NCBI RefSeq assembly: GCF_030052815.1
Contig: NC_079495.1
Coordinates: 58,224,422 to 58,288,421, forward strand
DNA: 64,000 nucleotides
Reading direction: 5' to 3'
Source: Hevea brasiliensis
Taxonomy: Eukaryota > Streptophyta > Magnoliopsida > Malpighiales > Euphorbiaceae
Below, one piece after another: positions 12,966 to 23,680 of the stretch. Numbering within the stretch: the first letter of the stretch is position 1; the number at the start of each line of letters is the position of its first letter. The notes below the pieces were generated by a model. It saw nothing but the letters and a program-made list of their open reading frames with translations. It was not told the origin of the DNA and did no database searches. A program made the position numbers and the translations under genes.

Positions 12966-15068
12966 TGAAGGAGGGGAAGCATGAAAAACAGAAGTTTATA
13001 CCATTGAATTCAAAAATTTTCACCTAGGGTCACATGCGTCATGCAAGATTCATTTTTATCTATCTGATTTCAATGATAAACAACATATTAAAACTCTTTT
13101 AATATGTTTTTGGATCTGTATTTGCCATTTAAGATTTTAAAATTAATCAGATTAATTTTAGAACCCTAGATTAAATCAAGAACAAACACACTAACCTATT
13201 GATGCACTGCAGTGTATTTGTGCCTTTGAGATGCGTCTTCAGGACACCAGATGTTGTCCCTCTAGCTTGTCCACACCAAGAACACCTATGGCAGCCCTTG
13301 AACAGCTTCTAAAACTTTTTCTATTATTTAGAAAATCAAGTTCTGCCTTTTAAGAGATCAAAGATGTAAATAAGACACTAGAAACAATTTCTAGTGTTCT
13401 TAATTCAAGAGATTGATGGCTAATCTCTTTGAATTGATGAGAGATGAAGAAGAATAGAAGGAGAGCCTCAAAATGGCATGACAAAGGAGGAGTAGCTGCT
13501 GGTTGTATTTTTTCTCTTCATAACAACACTTATATAGCTAGGTTAACACATTAAACCCTTGCCACATGTCACCCTCTGATTGGTTCTAGGTTTAATTGAC
13601 CCAATCACATTGTGCCAAGTGTCAAACCTATATTTAATCTTAATTTTAATAATCTCACATGATTAAAAGACATTTGGCAAGCTTATGTGTAATGCCATGT
13701 GTCACCATCTCATGGTGCCACATGTCACCCTGTGAAATGACCAAAATGCCCCTGTGTCTTAATTTTGAGTTCTCAACCCAAAATAATTATTTCTCTTCTT
13801 CTAATCAATTTATATCAAATATAAATCAATTAATTAATCTTTATTAATTAATTTCTCATTAATTAAATTCATATTTAAACACTTTAAATATAAATTTAAC
13901 TTATACTATACATCTAATAATCTAGTTTTGGCTTCAAGTCATGCTAGGGACTTTGCAATCTAATTGCAAACCAAACCTATTTAATTAATCAATTAAACTC
14001 TTTAATTAATTAATTAAATCATTTTTAATTAGGTGATAACTTATGTATGTCTGTGACTTACTAGGCTCATCACTAATTGGCAATGAGATATGATATCAAC
14101 TCTTAATATCATCAGAGCTCTTTCTTACCATAAATAATTTCTCTAAATCATTTTATGCACCTCATAGACCATGGTTAACACCTAGCATAGCATGCCATGG
14201 CCACCCAATTAGTAATAAAGTTTACGTTAAATGAACCTATAATCATATGTTACCATGCACTGGAATCTCTCTGTTACAAAATCCCAACTCAAGCTAGAGT
14301 CATGGTTTATGTCAAACTCCATTTGCTATGAATATTATCTTCTCTTTTAATTCCAGTTCTTAATTAAAAAGATTTTCTCATCAGAAACTCTTTTCTGATT
14401 AAATCTATCTGTCCTAGCTAGGAACTTGAAACATCAAGAACAATTAAATGAACATAGGATTTTATCTTTATTTACTTAGAGGAACAGATTCCATCTTGAT
14501 CAACACCTACCTCCATATATAACTAGTAAGAGCCAACACATGCCCATATACCCATACAGTACAAATGCAGCGATATCAAACTCAAACTACCTATATACAA
14601 GATAACTGTGCTATCTCAGGTCTAAAGATTATATGCACTAATATGATTTATGACAAAACATTGACAAGAGTAAACTCCATGTGCTTGTCATAAGTGTCAC
14701 TGGTTTGGCCTACTTATCATTTATAAGTGCCTATCATGTTTGTCATATGGCATGAGACTCACCATTCCATCGTATTTATATCTCATATAAATAACTTGGA
14801 AACAAACATGAATACAATCTTTCTGGATAAGTCATGTCCTTATTATGAAGTATCCTCGATTGTGAACCTATTTATGATACTTTGTACTAGAAATACTGTC
14901 ACTCATATTCTTAACAACTTAAGAATAGAATTTCTAATAAAATATCAATGGACCTTTTCTATTACACATAAATATCTTATGTAAATGGAAAAGTGGAAAT
15001 ACCTTTTATTAATAAAAACATGTACAAGATACATACTAAATGATATGCTCTAGGGCATACTACTAACA
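12966..15068 (-). mobile_element. Inverted solo LTR of the same copia family, 2.1 kb
   Basis: Reverse complement of the host element's own LTR type. On the minus strand it starts TGTTAGTAGTATGCCC (15068) and ends CTCCTTCA (12966), with an exact 5-bp duplication TCGGC at 12961-12965 and 15069-15073. It is 2103 nt long, close to the host LTRs (about 2115 and 2065). It shows no TRIM and no solo LTR at the positions where the host 5' LTR carries them, so it supplies empty sites for both. It also shows the true LTR start, TGTTAG, which is mutated to TATTAG in the host 3' LTR. Confidence 0.88.
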
Positions 15069-15181
15069 TCGGCTTATTGAGCAGCTGGAACATCTTGACT
15101 TTCACATGGATTTCTAACTGCATACGGATTTGATCCTTCAATCCCTACCTGAGTCATTTGGGATTTTTGTGACAAATTTCC
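15069..15181 (+). pseudogene. Copia gag, middle fragment
   Basis: Between two insertions, the gag frame reads RLIEQLEHLDFHMDF, a stop (TAA, probably from CAA), then LHTDLILQSLPESFGIFV. This is the familiar copia gag helix 'DLILQSLP..F'. The next LTR insertion splits the Phe-His stretch, which resumes at 18388 after the 5-bp duplication. Confidence 0.8.
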
Positions 15182-18100
15182 TGTGACACCCCTTACCTGT
15201 CTACAGTATAGCCGAGCAAGATATGCCACACAGTGTACCGGAATACCCTATTTTATTTCAATTATTTTTATTCTTCCTTAACTTATTTCTTCATGGTTAT
15301 GAAGTGCAATTTGTGAAATTTAACTTCATTTAAGTCATTTATTGAATATATATATTCATTTGATGTTCCAAAAATTTTATAGAAAATACGACAGAGTACC
15401 GGCTAAAAATGGAGAAAACAGTTCTTCGGAGCCTGTGAAAACACTTCCAATACATTTTCCATCATTCTTAAACTCCATTATATCAACATAATCTCAATAT
15501 TTTTCAACCATTTCTCAAAAATTCTTCTATTTATCATTCATTCATTTCACATGATAATCATGTACAAATCATAAATAAATACTAAATTTTCATTTATAAA
15601 CACAAATTACAAATATTTGCATCAATACCAAAATATAATACATGAGTTTCAACTGTACATGAGAAAATAAAAGTTTAATTACAAAATACAAACAGTACAA
15701 AATATCAAAATGGGACCTAGTGTCCTACCAATGCACTATAGTCTGTGAGGTGACACGGACACTATGCAGAACTGTGAACGGCCTCACCCAGTCTGTGGTC
15801 TACTGGGCTCTCTGTCAGTCTCTCCAGAACCTACGCGTGGCAAAAAGTAACGCTATAAGCAATAATGCTTAGTGGTGCCAATAATAAAATAAAAAGAACT
15901 AAAGAAAATAAATATGCAGTGTATATATATTAATGTCTCATGCAGATAAATTTTTGGTAATTATTTGTAGTCTATTTATTTGGTCCTTGTTATATCAATT
16001 ATTTCATTAAATTTATCAACTTGTATTTTTGGTTGCCCAAGTAACCTATACTAGATGACTGGACTGGATAAACGGGTAAACTGGCACTGGTTACTAAGTA
16101 CCTCAGGCCGTCACACCATCGGTCATAATGTGTCTCCCGGTATACAACAGAACAGCTAATAAGCTGTAATAAACATTGATAACAAGTCCAAGTATCACAC
16201 TGATATTAGAATGGCTAAAAGCCATAAAATCACAGAATGGCATAAAGCCATGTGCAGTACTGCTAACTGAACCCTATTGGCATGTCAATCTATCCAAACC
16301 AATCTTACTAGGTGTACTAGGGCACATTAAAAAGTTATTGATTGAATTTTCATGTTTTACATGTAAGGTTACTATTCATTTTACTATTTAGGTCAAATTA
16401 TTGACTTTTCAATGGATAATAGTTACATAAGTCCTAATCACATAAATTTACCACATTTTGGTTCCCAAAAGTGATGGCATTAGTTGCCAATCCATACTCC
16501 TAACCAATGGAAAATAAATCAAAATTTTAGTTTTTGGGTGCTAGAGTTCACTATTCCTTTAGGCCATTCTACAGTGAGAATTTGGCCAAGTGTTCTTAAT
16601 CAAAGTTGTTCTTTATTGTGTCTAGTTATATTTCACTTTTTGAATCACCCCATTTGGAGATTTTTAGCTCAAATTATGGCTATTGCACCATAACTGGTCG
16701 GATTGCCTTTACCCAGAATTTCTGGGCAATTTTTGGTTCTGCCAGATTTGGTAGTCCAATTTTGGCTAGCAATTTCATTTAGTTACATCCAGAATTTGAG
16801 TTTGTCTTCTACATGAAAGTTGTTCTAAATTGCCTCAGCTTTCCATTGATATAAATTTCAGGTCAATTGGACCTTTCTACACTGAGTTATAACCAAATGA
16901 ATGAACACTGTTCATTTGATCATTTTGCCCAGGCAGAATGTGTGTTACCCGGATTTGGTCAATTTTTAGGGCATCCTAAGTTTGTTTTTTGGACAGAGTT
17001 CCTTCACCAAAATTGTGCCATTATGTGTCTAATTTCATGTCCAATTGGCTTTGCACCAATTGAACCTACACAACATAAGTTATTACTATCCAAACATGCT
17101 GGACTCACATCCAGACCTGCAGGGCACTCAAGGCAGCACACCCAACCTCAAATCCCAAGCTACAATTCACTTCAATTCCTCATTATACTTAGCCAAATGG
17201 TCACTAATTGACCATTAGAACTTTCATTCACCAACACATGATCAAAATCCAAATTTTGTGCCCCAAACCCTAACTCCAACAATATTAATTTTCTATATAC
17301 ATACAATCCATGAATTAAAACACCAAAATCATGTTTAATGGCAGCCATACACAAGTATTATACAATCAAGTTGATGAAATCCTAAGGTACCCTAAGGCTA
17401 CCAAAATTTCATGGGGCAAGTTTATACATCCTTAATTCATTTTTCATCAAATTTTTAACTTAACTCAACTTAGATTCATGCTTAGAAAAGAATGGAAGCA
17501 AGAAAATTGGCACCAACCTTGTTGGAGTTAATCCTAAGCTTGCCAAAACCTTTCTTTTTCCTCTTCTTTTTGCTGACTTAAGCTTGCTCTAGTGGTGATG
17601 ACAAGTTTTTATGAAGGGAATAAAGGATTTGAGGGGGTGTTTATGAAGGAAATTTAGAGAGAGCTGAGGTCATCAATGCAGATAGAGAGAAAGAGTGAAA
17701 TTCGGCTAAGGAAGAAGAAAGAAAGAGAGCAGAATTTTTTTTTGATTTTTCAGTCTATTTAACTCATTTAATTAGGTTTATTATGAGGTGTCAAAATGTG
17801 ATTGGGTGGGAGTGCTTAGTGACATAAGCATGAGATCAAAATTGCAATTTTAATTCATTTTCTTTTCTTTTCTTTTGTACTCAATTTCAATTTAATTTGT
17901 AGCAATATTTATTCATAGTTTATATCATAATAATTATTTACTTAACTGGATAAGTCGGCCAAAAATCATCTCCGAAGACAAAATGACCAAAATGCTCTCC
18001 GTTTGGCTTATTGAGCCAAAATAGTCTGTACTGATCGAAAAATTTTTCTAAGCCTTTTCTTGGCATTCTAATGCCATAGAAACCTCAATGACTCTTCTCT

Positions 18101-18382
18101 GGACTCCCAAAAATTATTTTTTTGAATTTTCTCCTGGGTTTAGGGCTTCTAGCTATGAAAACAGCAACTTCCTACTGGGTTACCCATCTCTAGGGCGCCG
18201 ACTTATTTAACTTAGTTGTATTTTATTTCTAAAATTTTTTCTAAATTTTTCTTATTAATATTTGAGTTAATTATGGATTCTCACTTTAGTCTAAATGTTT
18301 TTTCAGATGTTCTAGCTGTCCGGACCGACACCGGTCACCGGAACAGTAGAATGTATGGAATTACTACAGTGAGGGTGTTACA
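15182..18382 (-). repeat. Solo gypsy-type LTR, 3.2 kb (copy C)
   Basis: Runs TGTGACACC to GTGTTACA with exact duplication TTTCC (15177-15181, 18383-18387). It sits in copia gag; removing it and one TTTCC restores the gag frame. It reads on the minus strand. It carries the hairpin at 15856-15871 and three module copies starting near 16602, 16816 and 17009. A 114-codon frame on the plus strand (16867-17211) matches the one in copy B. Its left-end sequence is of the same subtype as 26995-30280. Confidence 0.88.
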
Positions 18383-18690
18383 TTTCCATATGACTAATCA
18401 GGAATACACCTTGGCTGGTTTACTTAACATGTTGGTTATTGCCCAAAAGAATATGCTGGGCAATAAAGGAAAAGAGGTAGCCTTGATTGCATCTTCTTCT
18501 TATGTTGGAAAGTCCAAAAAGAAGAAGGGCAATAAGAATAAGAAACCTCAAGTTCCAGGACCTTCCAAAAAGATAGCCACACAGAAAGGGAAGACCAAAG
18601 CTGATGGAGGCAAAGGAAAATGTTTTCACTGTCAAAAGGATGGGCACTAGAATAGGAACTGCCCAGATTATAGCAAGTAGTAGCAGCTTG
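18383..18690 (+). pseudogene. Copia gag C-terminus with zinc knuckle
   Basis: The frame gives NFHMTNQEYTLAGLLNMLV, then a Lys-rich linker and the nucleocapsid knuckle CFHCQKDGH-stop-NRNC. The spacing fits CX2CX4HX4C. One knuckle position is a TAG at 18648-18650, a family position usually Trp or Lys. The knuckle binds genomic RNA in the family. Downstream the frame shifts and the protease core is missing. Confidence 0.8.
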
Positions 18691-19926
18691 CAGTAACGAG
18701 ATGTTAGACTCTGGGTTGGCAATGGCTTAATTGTTGAAGCTTTAGCCATAGGATCTAAATCTTTATACATGTGTGGACATGTTTTGTATTTAAAAAAGGT
18801 TTTGCATGTACCTGATGCTTTTAAGAATATCATTTCCATATCTAGTTTGACTAGAGATGGTTATGAATTTCAGTTCATAAATGATGTTTGCAATATTTAT
18901 TTTGGAAATAAATATGTTGGTTCGAGTTATATGCATGATGGACTTTATTATTTAGATAATAATGTTAAATACAAATCTAATGTAAGCAATCTAAAAGAAT
19001 GCAATGCCATGATGAAAACCAACTCAAGTTCAAAATATCTTTGGCACTAAAGATTAAGTCATGTTACAGAAGATAGGATTGCAAAACTGGAGAAAATGGG
19101 GATTTTATCCTCATTGGGTTCTGAACCTAATCCAACTTGTGAATCCCGTCTTTAAGGGAAAATGACTAAATCACCTTTTGTTGGACAAGGACTAAGAGCT
19201 GAAAATATTTTAGAGCTAATACATAGTGATGTATGTGGTCCATTTAAGGAAATGGCTAGAGGCGGCTTTCATTACTTTATTACCTTTACTGATGATAAAT
19301 CAAGGTTTGGGTATTTGAATTTAATGAAATACAAACATGAATCTTTTGAAAAGTTCAAAGAATTTAAATCTGAAGTAGAAAAACAAATAGGAAAAAGCAT
19401 TAAGACTCTTCGATCAGATCGTGGAGGTAAATACTTAAGTACTGAATTTGATGAATACTTGAAAGAGCATGGCATTGTTTCCCAGTTGACTCCTCCAGGA
19501 ATGCCACAGCTAAATGTTGTATCTGAAAGGAGAAATTGTACCCTATTAGATATGGTACGCAGTATAATGAGCTATACTGATATGCCAATCTCTTTTTGGA
19601 GATTTGCATTAGAATTAGTTTTGCATATTCTGAATAGGATTCCATCAAAATCAGTTTCTTCCACACCTTATGAGATATGGCATAGAAGAAAAGCAAGTCT
19701 TAAGCATGTTAAGATTTGGGGTTGTCCGACTTATATCAAAAAGTTGAACACTGATAAATTGAAAACCAGATCAGAAAAAGGTCGATTTGTTGGATATCCA
19801 AAAGAAAGTTTTGGATATTATTTTTATTTGCCTACATTACAAAAGGTTGTGGTAAGCAGAGATGTCATATTTCTTGAACAACAATTTATTCAAGAAGGAG
19901 GCAAAGGAAGGAAAATAGAGTTATAA
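18691..19926 (+). pseudogene. Copia protease remnant and integrase
   Basis: 18700-18770 reads only the tail of the aspartic protease ('RVGNGLIVEALAIGS'); the catalytic DSG[A/T] block is absent, apparently deleted. Next come the gag-pre-integrase segment (18769-19150: VLHVPDAFKNIISISSL ... LWH-stop-RLSH) and the integrase core from 19162. The catalytic triad is visible: Asp at 19228 (HSDVCGP), Asp at 19417 (RSDRGG) and Glu at 19525 (SERRNCTLLDM). The last two have 35 residues between them, the expected D35E. Stops at about 19048, 19153 and 19924 break the frame. Integrase would insert the DNA copy, but this one is inactive. Confidence 0.88.
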
Positions 19927-21600
19927 TTGGAGAATTCTGACTAACCAACAGATCAAATGGATATAGATCCATCTAGTCAACCTACATTTATTAATGAAAC
20001 ATCTACATTAATTTCTCGCAAATCAACCAGGATGTCTCACCCACCAGTGTGATATGGTTTTCTTCATAAAAATGAACAAGAGTTGTTTACTCATAAAGAA
20101 GTAGATCATGGAGATGATCCACTTACCTATGAAGAAGTTATATCAGATATAGACTCTTCAAAATGGATTGAGGCTATGAAATTCGAAATTGATTCCATGC
20201 ATAAGAACCAAGTTTGGGACCTTATTGACCCACCTAAAGGTATTATACCTATAGGGAATAAATGGGTTTTCAAAAAGAAAATTGGTTCTGATGGAAAGGT
20301 AAAGACCTATAAAGCAAGGCTAGTAGCGAAAGGGTTTCGCCAAAGGCAAGGAATCAACTATGAGGAGACTTTCTCGCTTGTTGACATGCTTAAATCAATT
20401 AGGATTCTATTAGCAATAGCTGCATACTATAATTATGAGATTTGGCAGATGGATGTCAAAATAGCTTTTCTCAATGGATACATTGAAGAAAATAGTTTCA
20501 TGGAACAACCTAGGGTTTTTGAATCCAAAGATAGTTCCAAGGTATGCAAGCTAAAGCGATCCATTTATGGGTTGAAACAAGCTTCGAGGAGTTGGAACAT
20601 TCATTTTGATGAAGCCATTAAGTCATTTGGTTTTATAAAAAATGTGGATGAACCATGTGTATATAAGAAGGTTAGTGATAGTGCTATCATTTTCCTTGTC
20701 TTATATGTGGATGACATTCTGTTGATAGGTAATGACATAGGTATGTTAACAACTGCCAAGGTATGGTTGTCAAATACATTCTCCATGAAAGACTTAGGGG
20801 AGGCAACCTATATTCTTGGAATTCGCATCTATAAAGATAGAGCAAAAAAAATAATTGGTTTATCCCGAAGTCTATACTTGGAAAAGGTGTTAAAGAGGTT
20901 TAACATGCTTGATTCCAAGAGAGGATTGTTACCAGTGAGACATGGTATCCACCTTTCTAAAGAGATGTCTCCAAAGACACCTGAAGAAAAAGATAAAATG
21001 GCTAGGATTCTATATACTTTGGCTATTGGAAGTTTGATGTATGCAATGATGTGTACTAGGCCGGATATCGCATATGCTATTAGTTTGACTAGCAGGTTTC
21101 AATCTAATCCAGGTTTGGAACACTGGATAGTTGTTAAGAATATCCTTAAGTACTTAAGAAGAACTAAGGATTTATTCTTGATTTATGGAGGTGGTGACTT
21201 GCAATTGGATGGTTATACTAATTCTGATTTCCAATCAGATATTGATGATAGAAAGTCTACCTCTGGCATTGTGTTCATTTGTAATAAAGGTGCAGTTAGT
21301 TGGAAGAGTTCCAAACAGAGTACGACTGTTGATTCCACTACAGAGGTCGAGTATATTGCTGCATCAAATGCTGCAAAAGAGGCTATTTGGATATAAGAAA
21401 CCTCGGTCTCACTAGAAATTCAAACACATAGAAAGGCGCTATCATATTATCAGAGAGGTAGTTGGGTGAGGCGATGTAGCTATGCAGAAAATAGCATCAG
21501 CTAAAAATCCAACTGATCCATTCACTAAGCCTATGTCACAAACTCAGTTAGACTGACATCTTGAGAAGATGGGTCTAAGATATTGTAATGAATGGCTCTA
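19927..21600 (+). pseudogene. Copia reverse transcriptase and RNase H
   Basis: The linker to 20082 contains stops, including TGA at about 20050 in 'SHPPV-stop-YGF', where the family has Arg (CGA to TGA). The RT frame runs from about 20083 with WIEAMKFEIDSM, KARLVAKGFRQRQGINYEETF, WQMDVKIAFLNGYIEE, YGLKQASRSW and the catalytic LYVDDIL at 20704-20715. RNase H follows, with YIAASNAAKEAIW just before a TAA at 21394. Beyond the stop the terminal homology continues (ERRYHIIREVV, DPFTKPMSQTQLD, HLEKMGLRYCNEWL) to about 21598, broken by further stops. A long open stretch suggests moderate age. Confidence 0.9.
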
Positions 21601-21606
21601 GTGCTA

Positions 21607-21615
21607 GTGGGAAAT
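21607..21615 (+). other. Copia polypurine tract
   Basis: GTGGGAAAT directly before the 3' LTR start. It primes plus-strand DNA synthesis in the family. Its junction with the LTR agrees with the start seen in the inverted copy at 15068. Confidence 0.65.
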
Positions 21616-23680
21616 TATTAGTAGTATGCCCTAGAGCATATCATTTAGTATGTATCTTGTACATATTTTTATTAATAAAAGGCAATTTCACTTTTTCGTT
21701 TACATAATGTATTTATGTGTAATAGAAAAAGTCCATTGATATTTTGTTAGAAATTCTATTCTTAAGTTGTTAAGAATATGAGTGATAGTATTTCTAGCAT
21801 AAAGTATCATAAATTGGTTCACAATCGAGGATACTTCACACAAGACATGACTTATCCAGAAAGAATGTATTCATGTTTGTTCCCAAGATATTTATATGAG
21901 ATATAAATAACATGGAATGATGATTCTCATGCCATATAACAAACATGATAGGCACTTATACATGATAAGTAGGCCGAACCAATTACGCATATGACAAGCA
22001 CATGGAGTTTACTCTTGTCAATGCATTGTCATATATCATATCAGTGCATATAATCTTTAGACCTGAGATAACATAGTTATCTTGTATATAGGTGGTTTGA
22101 GTTTGATACTGCTTTCATACTTGTACTGTGTGTGGGTATATGGGCATGTGTTGGCTCCTACTAGTTGTATATGGAGATAGGTGTTGATCAAGATGGAATC
22201 TATTACCCTAAGTAAATAGGGATAAAATCCTCTGTTCATTTAATTGTTCTTAATGTTTCAAGTTCCTGGCCAGGACAGACAGATTTAGTCAAAAAAGAGT
22301 TTCTGACAAAAAAATCTAATTAATCAAGACCTGGAATTAAAAGAGAACATAATATTTATAGTAAATGAGGTTTGACATAAACCATAACTCCAGCTCAAAT
22401 TGGGATTTTGTAATTGAGAGATTCTAGTGCATGGTAACTTATGATTATAGGTTCATTTAAGGTATTCCTTGTTACTGATTGGGTGGTCATGACACACTAT
22501 GCTAGGTGTCAACCATGGTCTATGAGATGCCTAAAATGATTTAGAGAAATCATTTATGGTAAGAAAGAGTTCTGATGATATTAAGAGTTAATATCATATC
22601 TCATTGCCAATTAGTAATGAGCCTAGTAAGTCACACACATACATAAGATAATCACCAAGTAAAAAGTGATTTAATTGATTAATTAAAGAGTTTAATTAAT
22701 TAATTAATTAATTAAGTTTGGTTTGCAACAAGATTGCAAAGTCCCTAGCATGACTTGAAATCAAATCTAGGTTATTGAATGTATAGTATAAGTTAAATTT
22801 ATATTTAAAGTGTTTAAATGTGAATTTAATTATGAGAAATTAATTAATTAATTTATATTTGATATAAATTGATTTGAAGAGGAGAAATAATGATTTTGGG
22901 TTGAGAACTCAAAATTACAACATAAGGGTAATTTGGTCATTTCACATGGTGACATGTGGCACCATGAGCTGGTGACACATGGCATCATATAAGTTTGCCA
23001 TTTGTCTTCTTAGCATGCAAGGTGATCAAAGTCAAGATTAAGTCTAGCTTTGACACTTGGCTTAATGTGATTAAGTCAATTAAAAATAAGATGCAATGTG
23101 GTGGTGACATGTGGCATAGGGTTTAAGTGATTACTTGACCTAATTATATAAAGAGAAGTTATAAGAAAAAATTTGCCACCTCTCCTTTCTCTCTTATGTG
23201 TGGCGGCACACCTCTCTCCCTCTCTTCTCTTCATCTTTTCTCATCAATTCAAAGAGAATCACTCCATTCCCTTTGAATTAAAATTGCTAGAAATTATTTC
23301 TAGTGTCCTATACACATATACAACCTCTCTAAAGGTAAAAACCCAATTTATAATTGGTTGGCAAAGGCTTGAAAAGCAAATTGGGGGCTGCTCATTGGTG
23401 ATCTTGGTGTAGATAAGCTAAAGGGACAACACTTGGGGATGCATGTAACATAATTCACAATCTTGAATGGCAAACATAGATCCTAATGCATATTAAAAGT
23501 GTTTTAATATGCAATTGACCATTGAAATTAATTAGGCACATAAGAGATGTGGCAGATGCATGTAACCCCAGAAGAAAATTTTTAAAATTCAATGCTCTAA
23601 TGAACTAATCACCATGCTCAGAAGAAAATTTTTGAAATTCAATGCTCTAATGAACTAATCACCATGCTTCCGCTCCTTCA
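21616..23680 (+). repeat. Copia 3' LTR
   Basis: 2065 nt, starting TATTAGTAGTATGCCC and ending CGCTCCTTCA. It is free of the two insertions in the 5' LTR and so serves as the empty-site control. Relative to the 5' LTR it lacks about 100 nt near 23445 and has gained a 50-nt tandem duplication near the end. Substitutions against the 5' LTR are frequent, indicating an old element. Confidence 0.88.
23569..23668 (+). repeat. 50-bp tandem duplication in the copia 3' LTR
   Basis: Units 23569-23618 and 23619-23668 both run from CAGAAGAAAATTTTT to CACCATGCT with one difference. The 5' LTR has the unit once (about 7070-7115). Confidence 0.85.

Larger units (their letters stand above)
1117..23680 (+). 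mobile_element. Ty1-copia retrotransposon with five nested insertions
   Basis: One copia element in the order LTR, primer binding site, gag, protease remnant, integrase, reverse transcriptase, RNase H, polypurine tract, LTR. Integrase precedes reverse transcriptase, which is diagnostic of Ty1-copia. Five later insertions inflate it: 1496-1909 and 2638-6108 in the 5' LTR, 8056-11937 in the leader, 12966-15068 and 15182-18382 in gag. Subtracting each insert and its duplicated 5 bp leaves LTRs of about 2115 and 2065 nt and an interior of about 5.3 kb, a normal copia size. Stops in every domain make it non-functional. The left boundary is uncertain: it is set by counting back from the 3' LTR, and I found no convincing target duplication for the whole element. 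I do not assign a lineage. Confidence 0.85.

Noticed and set aside
18216..18380. Peptide 'LAVRTDT.HRNSRMYGI' recurring in several LTR copies
   Set aside because: Translation of the conserved ~110-nt LTR terminus; it occurs at every LTR end and carries no independent coding evidence.
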